Assembly: GCF_918697865.1 (NCBI RefSeq)
Contig: NZ_CAKKMV010000001.1
Location: forward strand, 248,001-312,000
Reading direction: 5' to 3'
DNA from: Massilia sp. Bi118
GTDB taxonomy: Bacteria > Pseudomonadota > Gammaproteobacteria > Burkholderiales > Burkholderiaceae_D
Length of the DNA: 64,000 bases
Every line of letters starts with the position of its first letter. The stretch's first letter is position 1. Below the pieces are notes generated by a model. That model saw only the letters and a program-made list of their open reading frames with translations. It did not search any database and was not told the DNA's origin. A program made the position numbers and the translations under genes. Of the stretch, positions 56,236 through 64,000 are shown in pieces.

Positions 56236-57725
56236 GGCGGGCGCTCGCACGGTTGGCGGTGCTCGCAGCCGGCCTGCTCGGCTTCGGCGCGCCTGCCTTC
56301 GCCATCCCGCACGTGGTGCTGGTGCAGAACTCGGGCTGGATGGAACCCTTTTATACGGATCCGAAATCGGCCTTCAAGCCGCTGGTGACGGCGCTGGTCG
56401 CCAATGTCGTGCAGCCCGGCGACGCCCTGGTGCTGGCCGCCTTCAACCAGTCGCTGCCCGGCGCGCCCTCGCCGAAGGGATTGCTGTCCGAGCAGGTCGA
56501 TGCGAAGACGGTCCACGCCCACGTCGAAGCCGCGCTGTCCGGCCTGCAGACGGCGCGCAAGCCCAACGGCCAGGCGCTGGCCGACACCGACCTTGGTGAG
56601 GCCGTCGACGCCGCCCTGAACCAGGTCCTGGCCGGCAAGCCGGGGCTGGTCTGGCTGGTGACGAACAACCGCAACAGCCCGAACAACGACCAGGCGACGG
56701 CCGCGCGCAACCGCGAGTTCTACGCCCTGATCCACCGCGGCGCCGCGATCGACAAGGCCGTGGCCTTCCCGCTGCGCATGCCGGTAGCGGGCGCTCACTA
56801 CAGCGCGAACGGCCTGATGGTCTATGTGTTCGCGGCCGGGAAGGAGGGCGGACGGGCGCTCGACGCCCTGCTGGCCTCCGGCCGCGTGCAGCGCGTGATC
56901 ACCGAGCCGCCGGCACGCCTGAAACCGCTGGACCGCGACACCGTGCGCCTGGTGCCGCGCCGCGTCGAGGGCGCCCCCGGCGTCTCGCTGGCGATGGATG
57001 CGGGCGGCCGCCTGCATGCCGACGTCGAGCCGGATGCGGTGGCGCCCGGCACGCGCATCCAGTGGCAGCTGCAGAACACGATCTACCCCTACACCATCGC
57101 CGGCGCCACGATCAGCGCGCGCTCGATGCTGGCCGGCGAAAACCGTCCCATCGAACTGGCGCGCCACGAAGTCAAGCAGCTGGCGCCGGGCAAGACCGAG
57201 CCGCTGGCCTCCAGCATGCAGCTGCCGGTGGCCAAGCTGCCCGGCAAATGGTCGATGGAGGCGCTGAAATCGGCCGGTTCGGCCTATGTGCTGCCGGGCC
57301 AGATCGAACTGCACCTGGCCGGCCAGAAGCTGGTGCTGTCGCAGGCTTTCCGCGAGCGGATGGCGGAACTGTTCCCTGGCGACCCGCTGCCGGAGATCTT
57401 TACCCCGCCCAGCGAGATCCAGGCCTCGACCGCGGTGCTGCCGCTGGAGGTGAGGGTTCACTACGGCGCCGGTCCGCTGCTGGCCGCGATCGCCGGTGCC
57501 CTGGCCCTGCTGGCGGCGGGGGCGGGTGGCGCTTGGGCCTATGGCCGCCCGCGCCGCGTGCAGCTGACGGTGGAAGATGAACTGCGCACCGTGCACACGC
57601 GGGCCGGGGCGACGCAGCCGATTTACGACAAGGCGGGCCAGCAGGTGGCCAGCCTGAAGACCACGCTGTTCGGCCACCAGCTGATCGACCTGCGCGAAGG
57701 CGCCCAGGTCAGGCTGGGCCGCTGA
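56232..57725 (+). CDS. Exported VWA-like membrane protein of the tubulin-like cluster
   Basis: 497 aa starting at GTG 56232, overlapping the previous stop (GTGA). Signal peptide (ARLAVLAAGLLGFGAPAFA). Residues about 26-200 look like a von Willebrand A fold: VVLVQNSGWM at the place of the DxSxS metal site, DTDLGEAVDAALNQVL for the conserved threonine, VWLVTNNRNSPNND for the third loop. The first metal aspartate is replaced by glutamine, so metal binding is doubtful. A beta-rich middle, one helix near residues 417-437 (LLAAIAGALALLAAGAGGAW) and a 60-residue cytoplasmic end follow. Topology: mostly periplasmic. Confidence 0.65.
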   Translation: MRRALARLAVLAAGLLGFGAPAFAIPHVVLVQNSGWMEPFYTDPKSAFKPLVTALVANVVQPGDALVLAAFNQSLPGAPSPKGLLSEQVDAKTVHAHVEAALSGLQTARKPNGQALADTDLGEAVDAALNQVLAGKPGLVWLVTNNRNSPNNDQATAARNREFYALIHRGAAIDKAVAFPLRMPVAGAHYSANGLMVYVFAAGKEGGRALDALLASGRVQRVITEPPARLKPLDRDTVRLVPRRVEGAPGVSLAMDAGGRLHADVEPDAVAPGTRIQWQLQNTIYPYTIAGATISARSMLAGENRPIELARHEVKQLAPGKTEPLASSMQLPVAKLPGKWSMEALKSAGSAYVLPGQIELHLAGQKLVLSQAFRERMAELFPGDPLPEIFTPPSEIQASTAVLPLEVRVHYGAGPLLAAIAGALALLAAGAGGAWAYGRPRRVQLTVEDELRTVHTRAGATQPIYDKAGQQVASLKTTLFGHQLIDLREGAQVRLGR

Positions 57726-57757
57726 AGTCACCATAAAAACAGACCCGAGAGGACCCC

Positions 57758-58231
57758 ATGCAAGATCAGAAGGCTTCACCGACAACGACCGATCCCGGCT
57801 TCAAGCTGCCCGGCCAGACCGCGCCGGCCGCGCCGACCGCGCCACAGGATTCGATGCCGAAGACCACGCCCGACACCGCCAACCAGCCGGTCGAGATCGC
57901 GCCCGGCGGCGCCACCAATCCCAGCGCGGCGCCGCTGCGCGACACCTCGGGGCGCGACCTGGCGATCGGCGGCGCGGTGCTGCTGGTGCTGCTGGTGATT
58001 TACTTCTTCGTGCGGAACGCCTACGTGCACCACCTGGTGGTCAAGCGCGTGGCGCCGTCCGCGGCCGGCAGCGCGGGCTGGCTGATGTTCGTCGGACTGG
58101 CTTTCCTCTCGTTTGCGGCGGTGCTGGCGATCATCAACGCCGCCAAGTATCTGACGCTGGCGATCACGGGGCCGCTGGTGGTCATTGGTGTGGTCGCACT
58201 CATCGCGGCGCTTTTCATTGGCCGCCGCTGA
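57758..58231 (+). CDS. Pro-rich three-helix membrane protein of the tubulin-like cluster
   Basis: 157 aa. Residues 1-65 are disordered and rich in Pro, Ala and Thr (LPGQTAPAAPTAPQDSMPKT). Three hydrophobic helices follow: LAIGGAVLLVLLVIYFFV, LMFVGLAFLSFAAVLAII and LVVIGVVALIAALFIG, separated by a short basic loop (RNAYVHHLVVKRVAP). No family recognised. AGAGGA lies before the ATG. It sits 32 bases after the VWA-like gene and 18 before the tubulin-like gene, indicating one transcript. Confidence 0.68.
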   Translation: MQDQKASPTTTDPGFKLPGQTAPAAPTAPQDSMPKTTPDTANQPVEIAPGGATNPSAAPLRDTSGRDLAIGGAVLLVLLVIYFFVRNAYVHHLVVKRVAPSAAGSAGWLMFVGLAFLSFAAVLAIINAAKYLTLAITGPLVVIGVVALIAALFIGRR

Positions 58232-58249
58232 TATCAAGGAAGAACGAAC

Positions 58250-61200
58250 ATGGCAGATTTTCCCGATCCCTCGGCCCTGAATAAAAAAGCCGAACTCAAA
58301 GTCGACCTGCGGCCGACGCTATTCATCGGTTCCGGCGGCACCGGCATGGAAGTCATGATGCGGATCCGCCGCCGCATCCTGTCGGCGGTCTGGAACCGCC
58401 AGCATCCGACCCGGGTGGAGTCGATTGCCGACTTCCCGGTGGCGCGCTTCCTGCACTTCGACCTCGACAACCAGGCCATCATCGACGAAGGCAAGTCGCA
58501 GCAGACCGACCCCTGGTACGAGCTGGTCAAGCTGTCCGACGAAGAACGCCTGGTCGAGCCGCTCGACCTGCCGCAATACCACGAGTCCGACGACAGCCTG
58601 GCGCGTTTTCCGCTCATCGAAAGCTGGATGCCGCTGCGTCCCAAGAAGCTGCGCTCGCTGGGCATCGACCCGTCGAAAGGCGCGGGCCAGATCCGCGCGC
58701 TGGCGCGGCTCTACCTGTTCGATAAATATCCCAAGCTGAGGGGCCGCATCAAGGGCGCGCTGAACTTCCTCAGCTCGAACGCCGGCATCGAGCGCAAGGA
58801 GAACTACCAGCGCCTCGGCCTGCAGGTCGACACCTCGAAATTCCGCATCGTCGTCATCGCCTCGAACGCGGGCGGCACCGGGGCCGGCAGCGCCATCGAC
58901 CTGGGCTGGATCGCCAAGGCCATCGCGCGCCAGGAAGTGTCGGACAGCCAGGTCGACCTGGTGATGTTCCTGCCTTCGGGCTATGCGAAGGCGAATAAAG
59001 AGCGCACCGAGGCGAATGCCTACGCGACCCTGATGGAGCTCGAGACCACCATGCGCGACATGAACGCGCGCGTGCAGTGGATGGACCCGGACAGCGTGGT
59101 CGGCCGCGGCGCGCCTTTCGACGACGTCTACTTTGTCGACACCGCCAACCTGGCCAACAAGGCGACCCAGGACGTGAAGGACGTCTATCAGATGGTGGCG
59201 GATACCCTGTTCGAGGATTTCGCCTCGGCGGACTTTGCCAACCGCAAGCGCTCGGTGGCGGTCAACCAGCAGCAGCACAAGCTGGGACCCTACAATCCGC
59301 GCGTGCCGGAGCAGCGCTTCGGCGACATGCGCCTGTCCTATTCGAAGGTCTATTCCGCCTTCGGCCAGGCCGTGCTCGACACCCAGCAAAGCCTGCGCGA
59401 CGACATCCGCGCCTACGAACTGGCGGCGCTGATGGTGAAGGCCTTCTTCGGTCTCGCCGGCAGCGACGGCTCGGCCGCGCGCCGCGCCACCGATGCGGAG
59501 CGCGACAGCTTCATGCGCGAGCAGATGGGCATGGGCGAGCATCCGTTCTCGGAATTTCCCGACTTCCGCAAGGGCACGGTGGATGTGACGCCTTTCCAGG
59601 AATACGCGCTCACCGACATGCTCTTGATGGACAAGGACCAGCGTTCGCTGCTGGAGCGGGTCGAGAGCAAGGTGCAGGTCGAGGTCGACCGCATCATGGC
59701 GTCCTATGATTTGAAACTGTGGCGCGAGAAGGTGGTCGAGCTGCTGCCCAACCTGGAGCGCGACGCCATCCGCGAAGCCGGCGCCACCGCCGAAACCAGC
59801 GAAGACCGCATCAAGCGCCACACCGGTGAGCTGCTGGCCAACCTGCGCCTGAACGTGCGCGGGCGCCTCTACATGCTGCTCGACGACCGCAAGCAGGGCG
59901 GCCTGGAGTTCGTGCTCTCGCTGCTGGAGCAGGTGAAGAGCAGGCTGGCCCAGCGCGACCTCGCCAACGCCCAGCGCAACGGCAAACGCTACCGCGACAT
60001 CCGCGATGCCCTGCGCACGCGCCAGGTCGAGGAATCGCTGAACAATTTGTCGCAGGCCGCCGGCCGCCTGTTCGGCAAGGATGCGCAGGCGCGCGAAGTC
60101 ATGAACCATTTAAAGCGCGACATCGCGGACTACCTGCGTTTCCATTTATTGGCGGTCGCTTCGGGCCAGGCCATCGACGTCATGAACAGCATGTCGGCCT
60201 GGCTCGGCAACCCGCAGGGCACCGATGAACATGGAAACGCCCAGTGGAGCGGCATCGCCGGCGAATTCCAGGAAGGCCGGCGTTCGGTACAGGCCATGCT
60301 GGCGGCCTGCGACCAGCGCATCGGCCAGCTGCGCGCCGACGCCCGCATTGACCACGCCACCTACATCAAGCTGGCCAGCGACGTGCTGCCGCAACCGGTG
60401 CGGCTGACCAGCGACGTCAGCGGCTGGTCCGAAGAGGTGCTGCTGGAATTCGGCGGTTCGGCCAGGCTGTTCCCGCAGCTGGGTGACGAGCGCCTGCGTG
60501 CAGATCTGTTATTGAAACTGTTCCGCCGCGCGCAGACCCAGCTCTCCAGCATGCAGGCGGCCGGTCTGGAGCCGGCGCAGGCCATCGATCCGCTGCTGGA
60601 GCGCCTGAACGCGATGTCGCCGCAGGAGCGCCACCGCGTGTTCAGCGAATGGATACGGAGTAGCATGCCCTGGATTAATGCGCGCTTCTCGGCCGAGTTC
60701 ACGCCCAGCGCCGACCAGTTCAAGTGCTTCGTCGGCGTCGGCGACCCGGCCGCCTGGCGCAAGCTGGAACCGGAGATCCGCGCCGCGGTGCCGACCGGCT
60801 TCCTGCACGGCGACGCCGTCGCCATCGTCAACACCGGCGTGGCGGGGCGGGCGGTCTGCTACATCGAGCTGTCCGGCTACCCGATGACGGTGCTGCGTGG
60901 CCTGCCGACCTGGCGCGCCTCTTACCAGATCGAGAACCCGAAGATTCCGACGCATCTGCATTTTGACTCTACGCGCTTCCGCCATCCGATCTCGCCTTCG
61001 ATGGACGAGCTGAATCGCCTGGCCGACGACTACGAATGGTTCCTGCAGGCGGTGGCGCTGGGCGTCATCCGCCGCAAGCAGGACGCCGGCGACCGCGAAG
61101 CCGCTTTCCAGCCGCGCGGCCAGTATCTGTTCGAAGTCGAGCAGGGCTCGGGAGAATGGCTCCAGATCGGCAACGAGTACGCGATCCGCTCGAACGGCCT

Positions 61201-62014
61201 GCCGCCTTATTACCGCGAGCAGGTGATCGCCGCCGTGCGGCAGCGCCTGGGCACGATGGGGCCTTACCGGCTGGCGCTGCTGGCGGCGCTGATGCGCCAC
61301 TACCAGCTGCGCGTCTACGAGCCCAAGCTGGAAGTCGACGAGACCGGCGCCCAGCTGCCCTCGCCGTCGCTGCCGACGATTACGGCGCGGCGCCTGTACG
61401 ACCAGTGGATGCGGCGCGCAGCCTCGCTCCATCCCGAGCTGTCGCCGGCCCAGGTGGAGGCGGCGCTGGCACAGCTCGACCTGTGGAGCGAGACGGTGCC
61501 GGATTCCGCCAGCGACGCCTATCACTGGGAAGTCGAGCGCCCGGTCGACAAGCGCGTGATCCGGCCCGACTTCCTGGCCAGCGAGGCGCGCGCGCTGCAG
61601 GCGCTGGAGCGGCGTTCGGCGTCGCCGGCGGCCACCGCGCCGGGATTGGTGTCCGCGGACATGGCGCATGGCGCGCCGTCCGCCGCGACCATCGTCAGCC
61701 CAAGCATGCGTGCCCCGGCAGGATCGGACCTGCACCCCTCGGCCGGCAGCCCTGCGGCTTTCGTGGTGGGCGCAAGCCCGATGGCGGCGCGCTATAAACT
61801 GTTCGTGAACGGCGCCCAGCGCGGCCCGTATGCGCTGGAAGAGGTCGCGCAGGCGCTGGCGCGCGGCGAGATCGACCAGGGCACGCGCATCTGGAACATG
61901 CAGTGGAATCCGCGCCAGGACAAATGGAAGACGGTCGGCGAGATCCCGGAACTGGCGGCCGCCTTCGACACCGCCATCCCCGATCCCGAGGACGGGATCC
62001 CGGACCCGGAATAA
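58250..62014 (+). CDS. Large tubulin/FtsZ-superfamily protein with C-terminal GYF_2 domain
   Basis: 1254 aa, cytoplasmic. N-terminal Tubulin_2-like GTPase domain: LFIGSGGTGMEV (about residues 24-35) is the first nucleotide loop, and SNAGGTGAGSAID (205-217) matches the tubulin/FtsZ signature GGGTGSG. About 700 residues of alpha-helical sequence follow (DLKLWREKVVELLPNLERDA, SRLAQRDLANAQRNGKRYRD), then mixed alpha/beta. Residues about 1181-1240 are a GYF_2 domain (YKLFVNGAQRGPYALEEVAQAL with W and P residues after), a fold that binds proline-rich peptides. It is far longer than FtsZ or TubZ and has no plasmid-partition partner. Its neighbours are membrane and zinc-ribbon proteins, so a membrane-linked assembly is likely. 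Confidence 0.8.
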   Translation: MADFPDPSALNKKAELKVDLRPTLFIGSGGTGMEVMMRIRRRILSAVWNRQHPTRVESIADFPVARFLHFDLDNQAIIDEGKSQQTDPWYELVKLSDEERLVEPLDLPQYHESDDSLARFPLIESWMPLRPKKLRSLGIDPSKGAGQIRALARLYLFDKYPKLRGRIKGALNFLSSNAGIERKENYQRLGLQVDTSKFRIVVIASNAGGTGAGSAIDLGWIAKAIARQEVSDSQVDLVMFLPSGYAKANKERTEANAYATLMELETTMRDMNARVQWMDPDSVVGRGAPFDDVYFVDTANLANKATQDVKDVYQMVADTLFEDFASADFANRKRSVAVNQQQHKLGPYNPRVPEQRFGDMRLSYSKVYSAFGQAVLDTQQSLRDDIRAYELAALMVKAFFGLAGSDGSAARRATDAERDSFMREQMGMGEHPFSEFPDFRKGTVDVTPFQEYALTDMLLMDKDQRSLLERVESKVQVEVDRIMASYDLKLWREKVVELLPNLERDAIREAGATAETSEDRIKRHTGELLANLRLNVRGRLYMLLDDRKQGGLEFVLSLLEQVKSRLAQRDLANAQRNGKRYRDIRDALRTRQVEESLNNLSQAAGRLFGKDAQAREVMNHLKRDIADYLRFHLLAVASGQAIDVMNSMSAWLGNPQGTDEHGNAQWSGIAGEFQEGRRSVQAMLAACDQRIGQLRADARIDHATYIKLASDVLPQPVRLTSDVSGWSEEVLLEFGGSARLFPQLGDERLRADLLLKLFRRAQTQLSSMQAAGLEPAQAIDPLLERLNAMSPQERHRVFSEWIRSSMPWINARFSAEFTPSADQFKCFVGVGDPAAWRKLEPEIRAAVPTGFLHGDAVAIVNTGVAGRAVCYIELSGYPMTVLRGLPTWRASYQIENPKIPTHLHFDSTRFRHPISPSMDELNRLADDYEWFLQAVALGVIRRKQDAGDREAAFQPRGQYLFEVEQGSGEWLQIGNEYAIRSNGLPPYYREQVIAAVRQRLGTMGPYRLALLAALMRHYQLRVYEPKLEVDETGAQLPSPSLPTITARRLYDQWMRRAASLHPELSPAQVEAALAQLDLWSETVPDSASDAYHWEVERPVDKRVIRPDFLASEARALQALERRSASPAATAPGLVSADMAHGAPSAATIVSPSMRAPAGSDLHPSAGSPAAFVVGASPMAARYKLFVNGAQRGPYALEEVAQALARGEIDQGTRIWNMQWNPRQDKWKTVGEIPELAAAFDTAIPDPEDGIPDPE

Positions 62015-62023
62015 AGGAGCAAC

Positions 62024-63148
62024 GTGCACGACCAGGCAATCTACCGCTGTATCAACGAGGCTTGCGGCCGGCCCACGCCGCGGCCCGTGCATTACTGTCC
62101 CTGGTGCGGGACAGCGCAGCTGCGCGCGGGTGCGCAGGGCATGCCGGCCGGCGCGGACGTGACGGCATCGCCGGCGTCCGCTGCGGCCGTCGCGGCGGCG
62201 GCCGGTGCGAGTGCGGCCGCCGCGCTGTCCGGCTGGTCGGATGCGCCGCCGGAGCTGCCGTCCGCAGGCGCCGGCGCTGCATCGCCGCCGCCTGAGACGC
62301 CACGTCCGAACGCGGCACCGCTGTCCACGTCCGCGCCCCCGAGCGCAAGCGCTTTCGGTCGCAGCGGCAAGCCCGGCGCGGGCAGCCCGCCGCCTCCGCC
62401 ACCGCCACTGCCACCGCCGCCGCCACGCCAGGAAGTCCCGCGCCCGCCGCTGGCCGCGCACCCGCCCAGGCGCTCGCCGATCCGCCTGCGCTGGTGGATC
62501 CTGGCCCTGGTCGCGTTATGGGGCCTGTGGCTGGTGGCCAAGCCCTCGACCAGGAAGATCGAGCGCCAGATCGACGCCGCGATCGCCCTGGCGCGCGAAT
62601 GCAAGGGCAGCGAGGCCCAGGCCGACCTGATCGCGCTGCGCAAGACGCGCGCCACGGCGGAGCAGCTGCAGCGCCTGCAGCAGGCGCTCAACGACGAAGC
62701 CGCCAAATGCACGAAGCGCCGCCAGCGCGGCAAGGCCTGGAGCGACGCCAGCAACGCGGTCGAGGCGGCGCTGGCGGCGGCCAGCTGGGACAAGGCCAGG
62801 ACCCGCCTGCAAGCCTTCACCAAACGCTGGGGCGAGGACGAGGACACGGCCGCGATGAAGGAGCGGATCGAGGCCGCGCGGCGCGACGCCGCGCATCCGC
62901 TGGCGGTGCCGCGCAACGCGGTCGGTTCCTCGGGTCGCGGCGCGACCGGCTCCGGCGGCGGCCGGTCGTCGCAGGAAACGGCCCAGTCCGCGTACAACCT
63001 GATCCAGAGCGCGGAACGCGACCTGGCAAACGGGAATTACGGCGCCGCCGTCGACAAGATGACGCTGTGCCTGACCATGGTCGATGCCGGCAACCGCGAG
63101 TGCCGCGCGCTGAAGACCCAGGCCGAGCAGCAGGCAAAGTTCCAGTAA
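62024..63148 (+). CDS. Zinc-ribbon / polyproline / membrane protein of the tubulin-like cluster
   Basis: 374 aa starting at GTG 62024 with AAAGGAG before it. Cytoplasmic zinc ribbon at C9, C14, C25, C28 (YRCINEACG and YCPWCG). Residues 40-120 are Ala/Ser/Pro-rich and disordered. SPPPPPPPLPPPPPRQE at 121-137 is a polyproline run. One membrane helix (RWWILALVALWGLWLVA, 156-172) follows, then a helical domain (IERQIDAAIALARECKGSEAQ) and a C-terminal repeat-like segment (AYNLIQSAERDLANGNYGAAVDKM) that resembles a TPR-like helical hairpin. The proline run is a plausible partner for the GYF_2 domain of the preceding protein. Confidence 0.72.
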   Translation: MHDQAIYRCINEACGRPTPRPVHYCPWCGTAQLRAGAQGMPAGADVTASPASAAAVAAAAGASAAAALSGWSDAPPELPSAGAGAASPPPETPRPNAAPLSTSAPPSASAFGRSGKPGAGSPPPPPPPLPPPPPRQEVPRPPLAAHPPRRSPIRLRWWILALVALWGLWLVAKPSTRKIERQIDAAIALARECKGSEAQADLIALRKTRATAEQLQRLQQALNDEAAKCTKRRQRGKAWSDASNAVEAALAAASWDKARTRLQAFTKRWGEDEDTAAMKERIEAARRDAAHPLAVPRNAVGSSGRGATGSGGGRSSQETAQSAYNLIQSAERDLANGNYGAAVDKMTLCLTMVDAGNRECRALKTQAEQQAKFQ

Positions 63149-63166
63149 CCGGAGAGGGGGTGCATC

Positions 63167-63466
63167 ATGAATCGCATATCGGCTATCGCTTTATTGTCCG
63201 CCGCCTTGCTGGCCGGCTGCAACCAGTCGCCCGCCGACGGCATGGGCCCGGCGCAGAAAGCCGGCAAGGTCGTCGACGAGGCCGGCGCCAGGGTGCAGAC
63301 GGCGGTCCAGGACCAGGTGGTCAAGGCCGATGCCGCCGCCGAGCGGGCGCGGGAGAAGGCGAAGGAAGCGGCGGCGCAGGCCAGGGACAACCTGGACCGG
63401 GCGACTGCGAAGGTGGGGGAGAAGGTGGAGCAGGCGGGCGAGAAGATGCAGGAGGCTGCGCGCTGA
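63167..63466 (+). CDS. Small amphipathic lipoprotein, last gene of the tubulin-like cluster
   Basis: 99 aa. Signal with lipobox LLAGC (ISAIALLSAALLAGC), so lipid-anchored. The mature part is one long charged amphipathic helix (AERAREKAKEAAAQARDNLD, VGEKVEQAGEKMQEAAR) with about 11-residue periodicity, like LEA/apolipoprotein-type proteins. GGAGAGGGGG lies before the ATG, 18 bases after the previous gene. No family assigned with confidence. Confidence 0.72.
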   Translation: MNRISAIALLSAALLAGCNQSPADGMGPAQKAGKVVDEAGARVQTAVQDQVVKADAAAERAREKAKEAAAQARDNLDRATAKVGEKVEQAGEKMQEAAR

Positions 63467-63481
63467 GGCCGCCGCGGGCGA

Positions 63482-64000
63482 TTACGAAACCGCCCTTAAC
63501 TCCTGCCAGTTCCCCTGCACCACCGACAGCTCCACGCTGCCCGCCCGCCACGCAGCCTCGATATCCTGCTCGATCTCTTCCATGCTCATGCGGGTATCGC
63601 CGGCAAAGCCCTGCACGCCGTAGGCGCGGTTGCGGCCGTGGCCCTTGGCGAGGTAGAGCGCCATGTCGACCAGGTTGACGGCGCGTTCCCAGGACATCGA
63701 CTTGCCGCCCGGTGCCAGCGGGAAGGGCGCGAAGCCGATCGAGACGTTCACCGACAGTTTGGTGCCCTGGTAGTCGATGCTGCGGGCCGGGATGCCGCTC
63801 AGCAGGCGGCGCGCGACGTCGTCCAGGCTGCTGCGCGGCACCGACGGCAGGAAGGCCAGGAATTCCTCGCCGCCCCAGCGCACGATCATGTCGGTCTCGC
63901 GCAGGATCTCGCGCAGGGCGTCGGAGATTTCGCGCAGCACCGCATCGCCGGCGCCGTGGCCGTAGGTGTCGTTGATGTGCTTGAAGTGATCGACGTCCAG
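63482..64000 (-). CDS. GGDEF-domain diguanylate cyclase (partial, 5' end outside window)
   Basis: The last 172 residues of a minus-strand gene that continues past the right edge. Metal-binding LDVDHFKHINDTYGHGAGD at the edge, active site RWGGEEFLAF with inhibitory RETD five residues before it, and the domain end VNLVDMALYLAKGHGRNRAYG are complete, so it should make cyclic di-GMP. About 35 extra residues follow the domain (MSMEEIEQDIEAAWRAGSVE). It converges on the tubulin-like cluster with only 15 bases between; a weak hairpin GGGCG/CGCCC (63476-63495) spans both ends. Confidence 0.9.
   Translation of the reverse strand: MDVDHFKHINDTYGHGAGDAVLREISDALREILRETDMIVRWGGEEFLAFLPSVPRSSLDDVARRLLSGIPARSIDYQGTKLSVNVSIGFAPFPLAPGGKSMSWERAVNLVDMALYLAKGHGRNRAYGVQGFAGDTRMSMEEIEQDIEAAWRAGSVELSVVQGNWQELRAVS

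Noticed and set aside
58250..62014. Reading the tubulin-like gene as a TubZ plasmid-partition system
   Set aside because: The protein is about three times TubZ length, there is no TubR-like gene or centromere repeat array, and the neighbours are envelope proteins.
63476..63495. Terminator at the end of the tubulin-like cluster
   Set aside because: The GGGCG/CGCCC stem is only five pairs with no T run; it is mentioned only as a weak hairpin.

Overview
The window is a GC-rich bacterial chromosome segment, most likely from a betaproteobacterium of the Oxalobacteraceae (Massilia/Telluria/Janthinobacterium-like). This is inferred from the hemF-nadD-rsfS-rlmH-maf-rng order, a PEP-CTERM protein with a sigma-54-type promoter, and two families of intergenic palindromes. 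No phage, IS element, CRISPR array or rRNA is visible. There is one tRNA (Thr, anticodon CGT).

Region by region. 1-8.1 kb: the end of a probable transporter, a two-subunit NAD-dependent formate dehydrogenase whose beta chain fuses the NuoE-like and NuoF-like parts, its maturation protein FdhD, then a TupBCA tungstate ABC transporter. Together they look like a tungsten formate dehydrogenase module. 8.2-14.7 kb (minus strand): a GT9 glycosyltransferase and the housekeeping run hemF-nadD-rsfS-rlmH-maf-rng, with a long hairpin between rlmH and maf. 14.8-18.2 kb: a small GIY-YIG gene bracketed by palindromes, purD, a YebC-family gene and a DUF2182 membrane protein. 18.3-26.2 kb: EamA transporter, methylglyoxal synthase, quinone oxidoreductase, a tiny membrane protein, PEP-CTERM protein, DUF4136 lipoprotein, pepN, fbp and tRNA-Thr. 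26.4-36.5 kb: a Ser/Gly-rich stress-type protein, a chemoreceptor, an RND efflux pair and a DUF1800/DUF1501 pair. 36.8-47.6 kb (minus strand): three tandem M1 metallopeptidases followed by a DUF6702 protein, a TonB-dependent receptor and a 2OG-Fe dioxygenase. 47.7-54 kb: a tiny membrane protein with a strong promoter, LplT, a diguanylate cyclase, a secreted alpha-amylase, a PhyH-type dioxygenase and an M29-like aminopeptidase.

The most unusual region is 54.1-63.5 kb, seven co-directional genes with little or no spacing. They encode a DUF3828-like exported protein, a zinc-ribbon protein, a membrane protein with a degenerate von Willebrand A fold, a Pro-rich three-helix membrane protein, a 1254-residue tubulin/FtsZ-superfamily protein ending in a GYF_2 domain, a zinc-ribbon/polyproline/membrane protein, and a small lipoprotein. 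The layout suggests an undescribed envelope-spanning assembly built around a cytoplasmic tubulin-like GTPase. A GGDEF gene is cut by the right edge.

Functions are read from motifs and from knowledge of families; no database search was possible. Start codons were moved from the longest reading frame wherever a signal peptide, a Shine-Dalgarno site or the usual family N-terminus supported it.
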